A stretch of 64,000 nucleotides of DNA from Bacteroidales bacterium (GTDB lineage: Bacteria > Bacteroidota > Bacteroidia > Bacteroidales > FEN-979). Under the pieces are notes generated by a model. It made no database searches, had not been told where the DNA came from, and saw nothing but the letters and a program-made list of their open reading frames with translations. The translations under genes were made by a program, and so were the position numbers. Below, piece by piece: positions 7,215 through 14,849 of this stretch. Within the stretch, counting starts at the first letter, position 1, and each line of letters begins with the position of its first letter. The DNA lies in NCBI GenBank assembly GCA_025355465.1, contig JANXZO010000066.1, forward strand, positions 1-64,000, given 5' to 3'.

Positions 7215-10200
7215 ATGATAACCTTTTTCAAAGGTCTCGATCGTTTTTACGCTGTTGAATCAGGCAGCGGGATGAGCGACGCAGACCTGATAAAAATTAC
7301 CTGGCTGTTCGGCGATGCAGAATGTATCGCCGAACCTGTTTTAACCGGAATGTATATTGGTCCGCGTCGTGAAATGATCACCCCGTGGAGCACCAATGCG
7401 GTGGAGATCACCCAGAACATGGGAATAACAGGGATCACAAGGATTGAAGAATTCACCATTCGTCCCTCCCATGCAGGGGAGGGGTTGGGGGAGGGGCTTT
7501 TCGATCCCATGCTCCAGCATTTGTACGAGAACCCCGGACAGGAGATCTTTCATGTTACGAAGGAACCGGAACCCATCGTAATGATTGATGACCTTGTTGC
7601 CTATAATAAACAGGAAGGACTTGCCCTGAGCAGCGAAGAGATAGGTTATCTCGAAGGACTCAGTGCGAAATTGGGACGCAAACTTACCGACAGTGAGGTT
7701 TTTGGATTTTCGCAGGTCAATTCAGAGCATTGCCGCCACAAAATCTTCAACGGAACTTTCATTATCGACGGTAAGGAGATGCCGGAAACACTTTTCGACC
7801 TGATCAGGAAAACAGCGAAACAGAATCCCAACCTGATCGTCTCTGCCTATAAAGACAATGTAGCGTTTGTCGAGGGGCCTGCCATTGAACAGTTTGCTCC
7901 CGGGAAACAAAATGTAGCAGATTTTTTCGTGATCCGCGACATTAACGCTGTCATCTCACTGAAAGCAGAGACGCATAATTTTCCTACTACTGTTGAGCCT
8001 TTCAATGGTGCTGCCACAGGATCTGGTGGTGAGATCCGCGACCGGATGGCCGGTGGCAAAGGGAGCATCCCCATGGCCGGCACGGCCGTTTACATGACAT
8101 CCTACCCCAGGCTCGACGGCGGACGCGACTGGGAGAACAATGTTCCGGCCCGGAAATGGATCTATAAAACTCCTGAAGAACTGTTGATCCGTGCATCGAA
8201 CGGAGCCAGCGATTTCGGGAATAAATTCGGTCAACCACTCATTTGCGGATCGGTTCTGACCTTCGAGCACGCAGCAGAAGGCCGGACCTTCGGATTTGAT
8301 AAAGTGATCATGCTTGCCGGTGGTATTGGGTATGCACGGCATCGTGACAGTATCAAAGAGATTCCTCAACCCGGAGAAAAGATCGTTATCCTTGGTGGCG
8401 ATAACTACCGGATCGGTATGGGAGGAGGCGCTGTATCCTCCGTTGCTACGGGAGAGTATGACAATGCCATCGAACTCAATGCCGTTCAGCGCTCAAACCC
8501 CGAGATGCAGAAGCGGGTGTTCAATGCCATCCGGGCCTTGGCAGAGATGGAAACCAATCCGGTTGTCTCCATTCATGATCACGGCGCCGGCGGTCACCTG
8601 AACTCGATTTCCGAGCTTATTGAGGAGACCGGAGGACATATTTGTATTGATGCCCTGCCGATCGGTGACCCTACATTGTCGGATAAGGAGATCGTAAGCA
8701 ATGAATCCCAGGAACGGATGGGTCTGGTCATGAAAGAGGAGGATGTAAGCCTCCTTCAGGAGATCGCTGAACGAGAAAGAGCGCCGATGTACGTGGTAGG
8801 TGATGCCACGGGCGATCACAAATTTGTTTTCGAGGATCGGCGTGACGGAACAACCCCGATTAATCTGAATGTCCCCGATTTCTTCGGAAAACCGCCACGT
8901 ACAATACTTACCGACTCATCACGCGGCACGCTTCATGCTTCGCTGGTTTACGATCCTGCCAAACTTTATGAATACCTCAACAACGTGCTTCAACTCGAGG
9001 CAGTTGCCTGCAAGGACTGGCTGACAAACAAGGTCGACAGGGCAGTGAGCGGAAAGATCGCCAGGCAGCAGACAACGGGAGCCATCCAACTGCCGCTGAA
9101 CAACCTGGGAGTTACAGCACTTGATTACCAAGGGGTAAAAGGTATTGCCACCTCCCTTGGCCATGCACCTGCCACGGCGCTGGTTGATGCAGCAGCAGGT
9201 TCAAGATTATCCATAGCCGAAGCCCTTACCAACCTGGTTTGGGCGCCATTAACCCACGGATTAAAAGGTGTATCCCTCAGTGCCAACTGGATGTGGCCCT
9301 GTAAAAATCCGGGCGAGGATGCAAGGTTGTATGCTGCCGTTCAGGCCGTGAGCGATTTTGCCATCGAACTGGGGATAAACATTCCAACCGGAAAAGATTC
9401 CCTTTCCATGACACAGAAATATCCTGATGGGAGTGTGGTTTTTTCACCGGGGACTGTGATTATTTCGGCTGTTGGAGAAGTTGCAGACGTTAAAAAGGTG
9501 ATCGGTCCGGTGCTGCGTTCAAAACCCGGATCAAAATTATTTTACATTCCATTTTCCGACGACTCCTTCGCCCTGGGTGGAACCAGTTTTGCGCAGGTTA
9601 TCGGTCAGCTTGGTGCGGAAGTGCCGGCGGTGAAAAATACCGGTCGCTTTATTTCCGCATTCAACACTATTCAGAAAATGATAACTCAAGTTGTTATCCT
9701 TGCGGGCCATGACGTATCTGCCGGAGGACTGATTACAACTCTCCTCGAAATGGCCTTTGCCAATCCGAAAATCGGGATTGATGCCGATCTTTCTGCATTG
9801 AATGAAGTTGATACCATGAGGTTGTTGTTCAGTGAAAAACCCGGCGTGGTGGTGCAGGTTGAAAATGGTGAAATGGTAAAATGGAGAAATGGTGAAATTG
9901 AAATTATTGAAATTGGAGAAATTACCGGGAATAGGAAGTTGAATCTCAAAAATGGAAGTGAAACTTTTTCTTTTGACATTGATGCGTTAAGGGATACCTG
10001 GTTCAGGACTTCCTATCTGCTGGATCGCAGACAGTGCGGCGAAAAACTGGCGCTGGAGCGCTATTCCAACTATAAGAACCAGCCTCTTGAATTCAGGTTT
10101 GGGAAGGAGTTTACGGGTAAGACAGGTCAATTCGGAATTGATTTATCGCGCCGGAAACCCTCCGGCATCCAAGCTGCCATCATTCGTGAGAAGGGGGTAA

Positions 10201-10922
10201 ACCGTGATCGTGACATGGCCTGGGCATTGTACCTGGCAGGTTTCGATGTGAAGGATGTGCACATGACCGACCTGATCGCCGGCCGTGAAAACCTGGAGGA
10301 TGTTAATTTCATTGCGTTTGTTGGCGGATTCAGCAACTCCGACGTGCTCGGATCAGCGAAAGGGTGGGCCGGATCTTTCCTTTACAACGAACGGGCCAAA
10401 AGGTCGCTGGATAATTTCTTCAAACGAACGGATACCCTGAGTCTTGGGGTGTGTAACGGCTGTCAGCTTATGGTTGAACTCGGTCTTATCTACCCGGATC
10501 ATCCGCTTCACCCAAAAATGTCGTGGAACGATTCGCACAAGTATGAATGTGCTTTCGTGAACGTGAGTATAGAAAAGAACCACTCGGTGATGCTGGGCTC
10601 GCTGGCCGGAACACGATTGGGAATCTGGACTGCGCATGGTGAAGGGAAATTCAATTTCCCTGAGGGGGAATCAGCGTATCATATTCCTGCACGGTATTCG
10701 TACCACGGATATCCTGCCAATCCGAATGGTTCGCAATATGATGCCGCATGTATCGCCTCTGCTGATGGCCGACACCTGGCTATTATGCCCCATCTCGAAG
10801 ACTCAGTGCTCCCCTGGCAATGGGCAAACTATCCCGAAGATCGTCAAAATGATGAAGTGACTCCCTGGATCGAAGCGTTCGCAAATGCCCGTGAATGGGT
10901 TAAGGTTCGCATTAGCCGATAA
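7215..10922 (+). CDS. purL: phosphoribosylformylglycinamidine synthase, single-chain
   Basis: 1235 residues, the large proteobacterial/eukaryotic-type FGAR amidotransferase (step 4 of de novo purine synthesis). The synthetase halves carry HCRHKIFNG, KAETHNFPT and NESQERMG. The C-terminal glutaminase domain has nucleophile Cys in GVCNGCQL and the His-x-Glu pair in MPHLEDSVLPWQW. Two stretches look like absorbed repeat DNA: residues ~82-95 (RPSHAGEGLGEGL, from a GGGGAGGGG palindrome at 7463-7498) and residues ~882-905 (NGE/IEIIEIGE, from a simple repeat at 9861-9923). Both keep the frame. The 3' end overlaps the opposite-strand Fe-S pseudogene by 11 bp. Confidence 0.97.
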   Translation: MITFFKGLDRFYAVESGSGMSDADLIKITWLFGDAECIAEPVLTGMYIGPRREMITPWSTNAVEITQNMGITGITRIEEFTIRPSHAGEGLGEGLFDPMLQHLYENPGQEIFHVTKEPEPIVMIDDLVAYNKQEGLALSSEEIGYLEGLSAKLGRKLTDSEVFGFSQVNSEHCRHKIFNGTFIIDGKEMPETLFDLIRKTAKQNPNLIVSAYKDNVAFVEGPAIEQFAPGKQNVADFFVIRDINAVISLKAETHNFPTTVEPFNGAATGSGGEIRDRMAGGKGSIPMAGTAVYMTSYPRLDGGRDWENNVPARKWIYKTPEELLIRASNGASDFGNKFGQPLICGSVLTFEHAAEGRTFGFDKVIMLAGGIGYARHRDSIKEIPQPGEKIVILGGDNYRIGMGGGAVSSVATGEYDNAIELNAVQRSNPEMQKRVFNAIRALAEMETNPVVSIHDHGAGGHLNSISELIEETGGHICIDALPIGDPTLSDKEIVSNESQERMGLVMKEEDVSLLQEIAERERAPMYVVGDATGDHKFVFEDRRDGTTPINLNVPDFFGKPPRTILTDSSRGTLHASLVYDPAKLYEYLNNVLQLEAVACKDWLTNKVDRAVSGKIARQQTTGAIQLPLNNLGVTALDYQGVKGIATSLGHAPATALVDAAAGSRLSIAEALTNLVWAPLTHGLKGVSLSANWMWPCKNPGEDARLYAAVQAVSDFAIELGINIPTGKDSLSMTQKYPDGSVVFSPGTVIISAVGEVADVKKVIGPVLRSKPGSKLFYIPFSDDSFALGGTSFAQVIGQLGAEVPAVKNTGRFISAFNTIQKMITQVVILAGHDVSAGGLITTLLEMAFANPKIGIDADLSALNEVDTMRLLFSEKPGVVVQVENGEMVKWRNGEIEIIEIGEITGNRKLNLKNGSETFSFDIDALRDTWFRTSYLLDRRQCGEKLALERYSNYKNQPLEFRFGKEFTGKTGQFGIDLSRRKPSGIQAAIIREKGVNRDRDMAWALYLAGFDVKDVHMTDLIAGRENLEDVNFIAFVGGFSNSDVLGSAKGWAGSFLYNERAKRSLDNFFKRTDTLSLGVCNGCQLMVELGLIYPDHPLHPKMSWNDSHKYECAFVNVSIEKNHSVMLGSLAGTRLGIWTAHGEGKFNFPEGESAYHIPARYSYHGYPANPNGSQYDAACIASADGRHLAIMPHLEDSVLPWQWANYPEDRQNDEVTPWIEAFANAREWVKVRISR
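7463..7498. repeat. GC-skewed palindromic repeat embedded in purL
   Basis: CCCTCCC (7464-7470) pairs with GGGAGGG inside GGGGAGGGG (7476-7484), followed by GGTTGGGGGAGGGG. The block encodes PSHAGEGLGEGL in a surface-linker region of the PurL N-terminal part where homologues have unrelated acidic residues (from memory). Similar GGGGAGGGG hairpin repeats are dispersed in many bacterial genomes; here it lies inside a coding region without breaking the frame. Confidence 0.6.
9861..9923. repeat. imperfect AATGGTGAAATGG simple repeat in purL
   Basis: The stretch is made of near-copies of AATGGTGAA, AATGGAGAA and GAAATTGAAATT. It encodes a repetitive acidic segment (ENGEMVKWRNGEIEIIEIGE) within the second synthetase half. 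Base composition is sharply A/G-rich compared with flanking purL sequence. It looks like local slippage or insertion of a dispersed simple repeat that stayed in frame. Confidence 0.55.
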
Positions 10923-11386
10923 AAAGTCCTTCAATCCTCACACGGTAACTTCCGTCCTTTAAACGGGTAACCGCATTTACAAGACCGCTGTGCCTCCACT
11001 GCAGCATGCAGCGACGGGGCATGAACCAATACCGGCGGCCAAGTTCGATCTTCTCTTTCGATTCCCTGATAATCCCTTCATCCCCATGTGCCTGCCGATC
11101 ATCACATCGCCTTTTTTTTACCCCCAGTTCCCTGACCAGTGCAGGATTGTAAGGAAGCATGGTCTCCCGCGGCCCGGGTTCACCCTCCATCACATCAAGG
11201 ATAAAGTCAAATTCCCTTTTAAGGCCATCTTTCCAGTTCATCTTTACGCCCAGGTTTTCGGCGCTGGCGCAGGAGATGCAATTCTGATGGACTTTGTTTT
11301 CTTTTGCCACAGGCACCGCAATCGAGATCGGGAAGCTGGATATTGTTGAAATCCACCTGGTGGATCTCCTTAATCATTTCATGCAT
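10912..11386 (-). pseudogene. broken Fe-S protein of the ABC/GTPase/NifS cassette
   Basis: Read from ATG 11386, the frame gives MHEMIKEIHQVDF then LPDLDCGACG, the start of a CGxCG Fe-S motif, but continues out of frame (KRKQS). A second frame takes over near 11325 (NCISCASAENLG, GPRETMLPYNPALVRELG). A run of eight A (near 11128-11135 on the + strand, as T) then shifts it: one base fewer would give KKGDVMIGR. A third segment ends GRRYWFMPRRCMLQWRHSGL ... EGLFIG. From memory these pieces belong to one ~220-residue (4Fe-4S)-binding family usually beside a G3E GTPase and ABC ATPase. The gene therefore has at least two frame breaks plus missing central sequence. The 3' end overlaps purL by 11 bp. 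Confidence 0.6.
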
Positions 11387-11426
11387 GGTTTTCAGGTTTT
11401 GGGATTCGGTTGGATTATTGTCTGTT

Positions 11427-12290
11427 TTATGTTGTTGAAAAGATTGCCTTCAACGATCCAATGGATTTTTCCAGGGCGAAAATCAAGGCTTTGATATCAT
11501 ATTCACCGATGAATCTACCGATAGAGACTCTGATCGCACCCCGTGCCTCAAACTGGTTCCGCCCGATGGCCCTGAGGACATGCGATGCATTGTGATTCTG
11601 GTTATTGGAGGAGCATGCTGAGCCCGCTGAAACCGAGATCCCCTTCTCATCAAGTTCGAGGAGTAACCTGATGGTTTCCCCTTCAAGTCCGTGAAAGCTG
11701 AAATTGAGATGTCCCGGCAGGCAGTTTTCTTCATCACCATTGATATAGAATGAATCAAATTTTTCGGAGAGATGGTTGATGAGAATTTTTTTCAACCCCT
11801 TTTGCCGTGCGGGTTCCTTGTCAATCTCATGCATACACATGTTTGCTGCAGCGGCGAAGCCCGCAATGGCAGGAACATTTTCTGTCGATGACCGCAACCC
11901 GGTTTCATCAACAGGGATATATGAAACACGAAAACCCTGCTCTTCAAGCCAGTTACACGTGTTCAGCACACAATCATGTTCAATGGCCGAAACAATGATG
12001 TGGTTCCCTCTGTGTCTGTTTGCAAAGGCGACCCCTTTCAAGGCAAGGTTATTGGCTTCGGTGCCACCGGAGGTGAAACAGATCTCGGAGGGTAAGGCTC
12101 CGATGCTTGCGGCGATTGTTTGCCGTGCATTTTCAAGAATGGATCTTGCGGATGTGCCATCCCGGTGGTGACTTGATGCATTGCCGAAAAAATCTCGGTA
12201 AGCAGCGTTCATGACCGCCATTACCCTGTCATCAATGCGGGTGGTGGCAGCATTGTCGAGGTAGATCCTTGTCTTTGGCTCCATGTTCAT
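11427..12290 (-). pseudogene. NifS/IscS-like cysteine desulfurase lacking the PLP-lysine segment
   Basis: 287 residues against the usual 380-400. The N-terminal part is typical (RIYLDNAATT, GNASSHH, CFTSGGTEANNLAL, SAIEHDCV) and so is the C-terminal part (LRSSTENVPAIAGF, VSAGSACSS with the loop Cys, RVSIGRF). Between PVDETG and LRSSTENV about 110 residues are absent. These normally hold the H-x-D/Q-x-x-Q motif and the SGHK lysine that binds PLP. The frame is intact across the junction (near 11892-11902). Without the lysine it cannot desulfurate cysteine. The ATG overlaps the stop of the upstream GTPase remnant by 1 nt (TAATG), showing former translational coupling. Confidence 0.8.
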
Positions 12291-12806
12291 TATTCACCTA
12301 CATAAAAGAGCTCACTGTCCATCGTTCTCAGAACGCCGAAATGGTTTTTCGCCCCGATCTCTTTTTTTCCGACACAGATGGTGCAGGTTCCGACGGGCGG
12401 ATTACCCCTGAGGAACATCGGGAATTCGATGTCGTTGGTCCGGACGATCTGTTTTACGATCGGATCAATTCCGATCCCGTAAAGCGCATTGCTTTCCAAA
12501 ACGGAGATGGTCTTTGCAGAGGCCGGCCGTTTCCACAAACAGAAAATCGGTACCGGACTTTTCTGCCCACTCAACTGGTTCATCCAAAACTACTACATTG
12601 CAATGGTCGGGACAAAGTTCGCCGGAGTAGATCTTGCGCGTCGGGATGCCGAATTCGCGGCTGATCGTCTCGTCCTCATCGGCAAACAGCACATCGATCT
12701 TGATGAAGGAAGGTTTTAATTGTTTGGCCAGCATCCTTTTGATGACCTGTCTGATGACTGTGGTCTTTCCGCAAGTGGGAGGACCGGCAAAAATGATTAG
12801 TTTCAT
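12290..12806 (-). pseudogene. G3E (CobW/HypB-type) GTPase gene with internal deletion and frameshift
   Basis: From ATG 12806 the first frame reads LIIFAGPPTCGKTT (P-loop), SFIKIDVLFADEDE, SGELCPDH and FLFVETAGLC, then loses sense. A second frame from about 12520 to the TAA at 12290 reads ISVLESNALYGIGIDPIVKQ, LRGNPPVGTCTICVGKKEIG. In intact relatives (from memory) the missing ~70 residues carry the R-C-x-P-Y motif, a switch region and the NKxD-like TKID specificity motif. Deletion plus a frame change near 12512-12518 must abolish function. The stop overlaps the cysteine desulfurase ATG by 1 nt, and the ABC ATPase stop is 5 nt upstream. Confidence 0.75.
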
Positions 12807-12811
12807 AGCTG

Positions 12812-13597
12812 TTAGTTGATTATCTGTGTAAGATGTTCCTTTTTAATCTCTCCTCCTGCGCGGATTATTCCACGGAAATGAAGAATGATATCATCCATTT
12901 TTCTTAAGGCCTCTGCCGTTGTGCGCTCCTCGGAATTTGAGTAAACCACCTTCTGCATGGCTCCGTTTTTCATGATGATGCGACAGTCGGAGAGTAGCGC
13001 AATGGTTGGATCGTGGGTGACAAATACAAAAAGTTTCTCATATTTTTTCAGCATCTCAAGCGCACGGGTCTTATGAATCCCTGCGTTTTCAATCTCATCG
13101 AGCAGAATGATCGGAGAGTTCCCGATAATTACGGCATCGGCAATTAACAGAGACCGCGTCTGACCTCCTGAAAGTTCGGTCATGGCAGTTTCCGGGATAC
13201 TTGCTTCCCCTGTGAGCTCATTGGCAAACCGGATGGTTTCATTCACCACCGCTTCGATGTCGCCGGCGCCCCGCACCCTGGCATGAATGGAGAGGAACTC
13301 CCCAACGGGAAGGTCGCTGAGAAAATTCGGGTGTTGCGAGATCAGGGCAATCGGGTGTTTCGAAGAATCAAAGGTGAAGTCTTCCGGAACCTCCTCCCCG
13401 TTGATCAGAATTTTTCGCCCGGAAGGTGTATTACAATTCGCAAAAAGTTCCACATCGTTGATCAGCGCGGTTTTTCCGCACCCTGTTGGTCCAACGATAC
13501 TGATGATGTCCCCCATCGACAATTCAACTTTATCAACCTGTTCCCCGGTGCCGTCTTTCCCGAAACCGCCGAGAATTGTTACTGTTTTTATATTCAT
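12812..13597 (-). CDS. soluble ABC-type ATPase of a metallocluster-type cassette
   Basis: 261 residues from ATG 13597. Walker A is VGPTGCGKT, the signature is LSGGQTR, Walker B is PIILLDEIENAG and the H-loop is VFVTHD; all are intact. No permease or binding-protein gene is nearby. Its neighbours are a GTPase, a cysteine desulfurase and an Fe-S protein, so a SufC- or AtwA-like cytosolic energy-coupling role is more likely than import (inference). It is the promoter-proximal and only apparently intact gene of the four. A longer frame to 13672 exists, but the -7 element at 13611-13618 lies inside it, favouring 13597. Confidence 0.8.
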   Translation of the reverse strand: MNIKTVTILGGFGKDGTGEQVDKVELSMGDIISIVGPTGCGKTALINDVELFANCNTPSGRKILINGEEVPEDFTFDSSKHPIALISQHPNFLSDLPVGEFLSIHARVRGAGDIEAVVNETIRFANELTGEASIPETAMTELSGGQTRSLLIADAVIIGNSPIILLDEIENAGIHKTRALEMLKKYEKLFVFVTHDPTIALLSDCRIIMKNGAMQKVVYSNSEERTTAEALRKMDDIILHFRGIIRAGGEIKKEHLTQIIN

Positions 13598-13610
13598 AAA
13601 AATTTTTTCA

Positions 13611-13618
13611 CAAAAATA
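13611..13618 (-). promoter_or_regulatory. -7 element for the ABC/GTPase/NifS/Fe-S cassette
   Basis: On the minus strand TATTTTTG matches TAnnTTTG. It would start transcription near 13604, about 7 nt before the ATPase ATG, so the leader is very short. No clear -33 TTG was seen. Confidence 0.45.
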
Positions 13619-13642
13619 TCCATTAACTACATCGATTAAATG

Positions 13643-13650
13643 TACATTTG
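13643..13650 (+). promoter_or_regulatory. -7 element for the FNR-like/Rrf2 regulator pair
   Basis: TACATTTG matches TAnnTTTG, 61 bp before the FNR-like ATG and only 24 bp from the divergent cassette promoter, so one bound regulator could affect both directions. Confidence 0.5.
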
Positions 13651-13710
13651 TGTCGAATTTTTTATCCTCCAACCTGAAATAAGTTATCTCCGATCCTGAA
13701 ATTTTGTTGC

Positions 13711-14409
13711 ATGAATGATGTAAAACACCAGCTTTATGATTGCAAATCCTGTCTTTTTCGAACCATTTCCTGCCATTACATTCCGGAGTCGGAGTTTGAG
13801 TTGATACGCCGGACTTCGGTTCAACTCACCTTTTCGAAGGGTGAAACAATCATAAAGCAGGGGGCTAAGTCGCAGCAGCTGGTATTCCTTCATAAAGGCA
13901 TTGTGAAATTCGTTTACCAGACCGATCCTTCAAGGAATTTTATAATGACCATCGTGAAGGGGCCGATTCTCCTTGGCGGCGCCAATCTTTTTTTCAAGGA
14001 AACAAACATCTTTTCGCTGGTTGCTGTCGAAGATTACGCGCTCTGTTTCCTCGACAGTCGCGCCCTGCGCAATGTCGCAGAGAAACACGGGAACTATACC
14101 CTGGCTTTATGCGAACGAACCGTGGAAATGTTCCAGACCTCCATCTTTAATTTTATCAGTCTGGCTCATAAGCAGGTAAACGGAAGAATTGCCGATATCC
14201 TGATTTATCTCTGGGAGCACGTCTACAGAGATAGTCCGTACGAATTTACCCTTCAGCGCAAAGAACTGGCGGAGTATGCTGCCTGCGCATCCGAGAATGT
14301 GATCAACACGCTTTCCAAATTCAATAAGGAGGGGATCATTACGCTGGAGGGAAGGAAAATCATGATCAACAACTTGAAAAAATTGCAATTAATTAGTAAA
14401 ACCGGCTGA
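13711..14409 (+). CDS. Crp/Fnr-family regulator with FNR-type cysteine ligands
   Basis: 232 residues: cyclic-nucleotide-like beta roll (about 30-125), dimer helix (about 130-160) and helix-turn-helix (about 185-215). Cys11-x2-Cys14-x6-Cys21 plus Cys112 reproduces the ligand spacing of E. coli FNR (C20, C23, C29, C122), so an oxygen-labile [4Fe-4S] cluster is plausible. The recognition helix reads ASENVINTLSKF: the FNR glutamate is kept, but the S-R pair that reads TTGAT is replaced by I-N. A classical FNR box is therefore not expected. It is divergent from the Fe-S/ABC cassette and 1 nt upstream of an Rrf2 gene. Confidence 0.9.
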   Translation: MNDVKHQLYDCKSCLFRTISCHYIPESEFELIRRTSVQLTFSKGETIIKQGAKSQQLVFLHKGIVKFVYQTDPSRNFIMTIVKGPILLGGANLFFKETNIFSLVAVEDYALCFLDSRALRNVAEKHGNYTLALCERTVEMFQTSIFNFISLAHKQVNGRIADILIYLWEHVYRDSPYEFTLQRKELAEYAACASENVINTLSKFNKEGIITLEGRKIMINNLKKLQLISKTG

Positions 14410-14410
14410 T

Positions 14411-14818
14411 ATGTTATCCAATAAAACCAGGTATGCCATTCTTGCCGTAACAAAACTTGCCCGTGAATATGGTAACGGAGCTATCCTGATCAGTGATATT
14501 GCCAAAAGTGAAAAAATTCCCCAGCGTTTTCTCGAAAACATACTACTGGAGTTGAAAAATCTTGGGTTCCTGGGCAGCAAACTCGGCAAGTCCGGTGGAT
14601 ATTTCCTGTTGAAATCACCCGAAGAGGTGACCCTTCTGGATATTGTCAGGCACTTTGAAGGCACCATTGCGATGCTGTCATGTGTCTCAGAAAAGGCCTA
14701 TCAGCCCTGCGATGCATGCGGCAATGAAGAAACCTGTAAAATCCGCGGTGTCTTCAAAGAGGTTCGGGATACCACTTTTAAAATCCTGCAGAACTCCACG
14801 CTAAATTCCTTAATTTAG
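14411..14818 (+). CDS. Rrf2-family regulator with Cys cluster
   Basis: 135 residues. The winged helix (about 1-85) has the Rrf2 pattern YAILAVTKLA, IPQRFLENILLELK and SGGYFLL. The C-terminal cluster Cys91-x8-Cys100-x2-Cys103-x5-Cys109 resembles the Fe-S binding loop of IscR/NsrR-type proteins, though spaced differently from IscR. Such proteins sense Fe-S status or NO. The gene starts 1 nt after the FNR-like stop, so the two are almost certainly co-translated. Its location opposite an Fe-S cassette suggests it controls that cassette (inference). Confidence 0.9.
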   Translation: MLSNKTRYAILAVTKLAREYGNGAILISDIAKSEKIPQRFLENILLELKNLGFLGSKLGKSGGYFLLKSPEEVTLLDIVRHFEGTIAMLSCVSEKAYQPCDACGNEETCKIRGVFKEVRDTTFKILQNSTLNSLI

Positions 14819-14849
14819 CCGCCGCTAAGATTCCACATTAACTGATTTT

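Noticed and set aside
12269..12664. 131-codon + strand frame across the GTPase remnant
   Set aside because: It lies opposite recognisable GTPase motifs and has no domain or promoter.
13623..13639. FNR-like dyad TTAAC...GATTAA between the divergent regulators and cassette
   Set aside because: Only the outer TTAA ends are symmetric; the inner bases do not pair and the FNR core TTGAT is absent.
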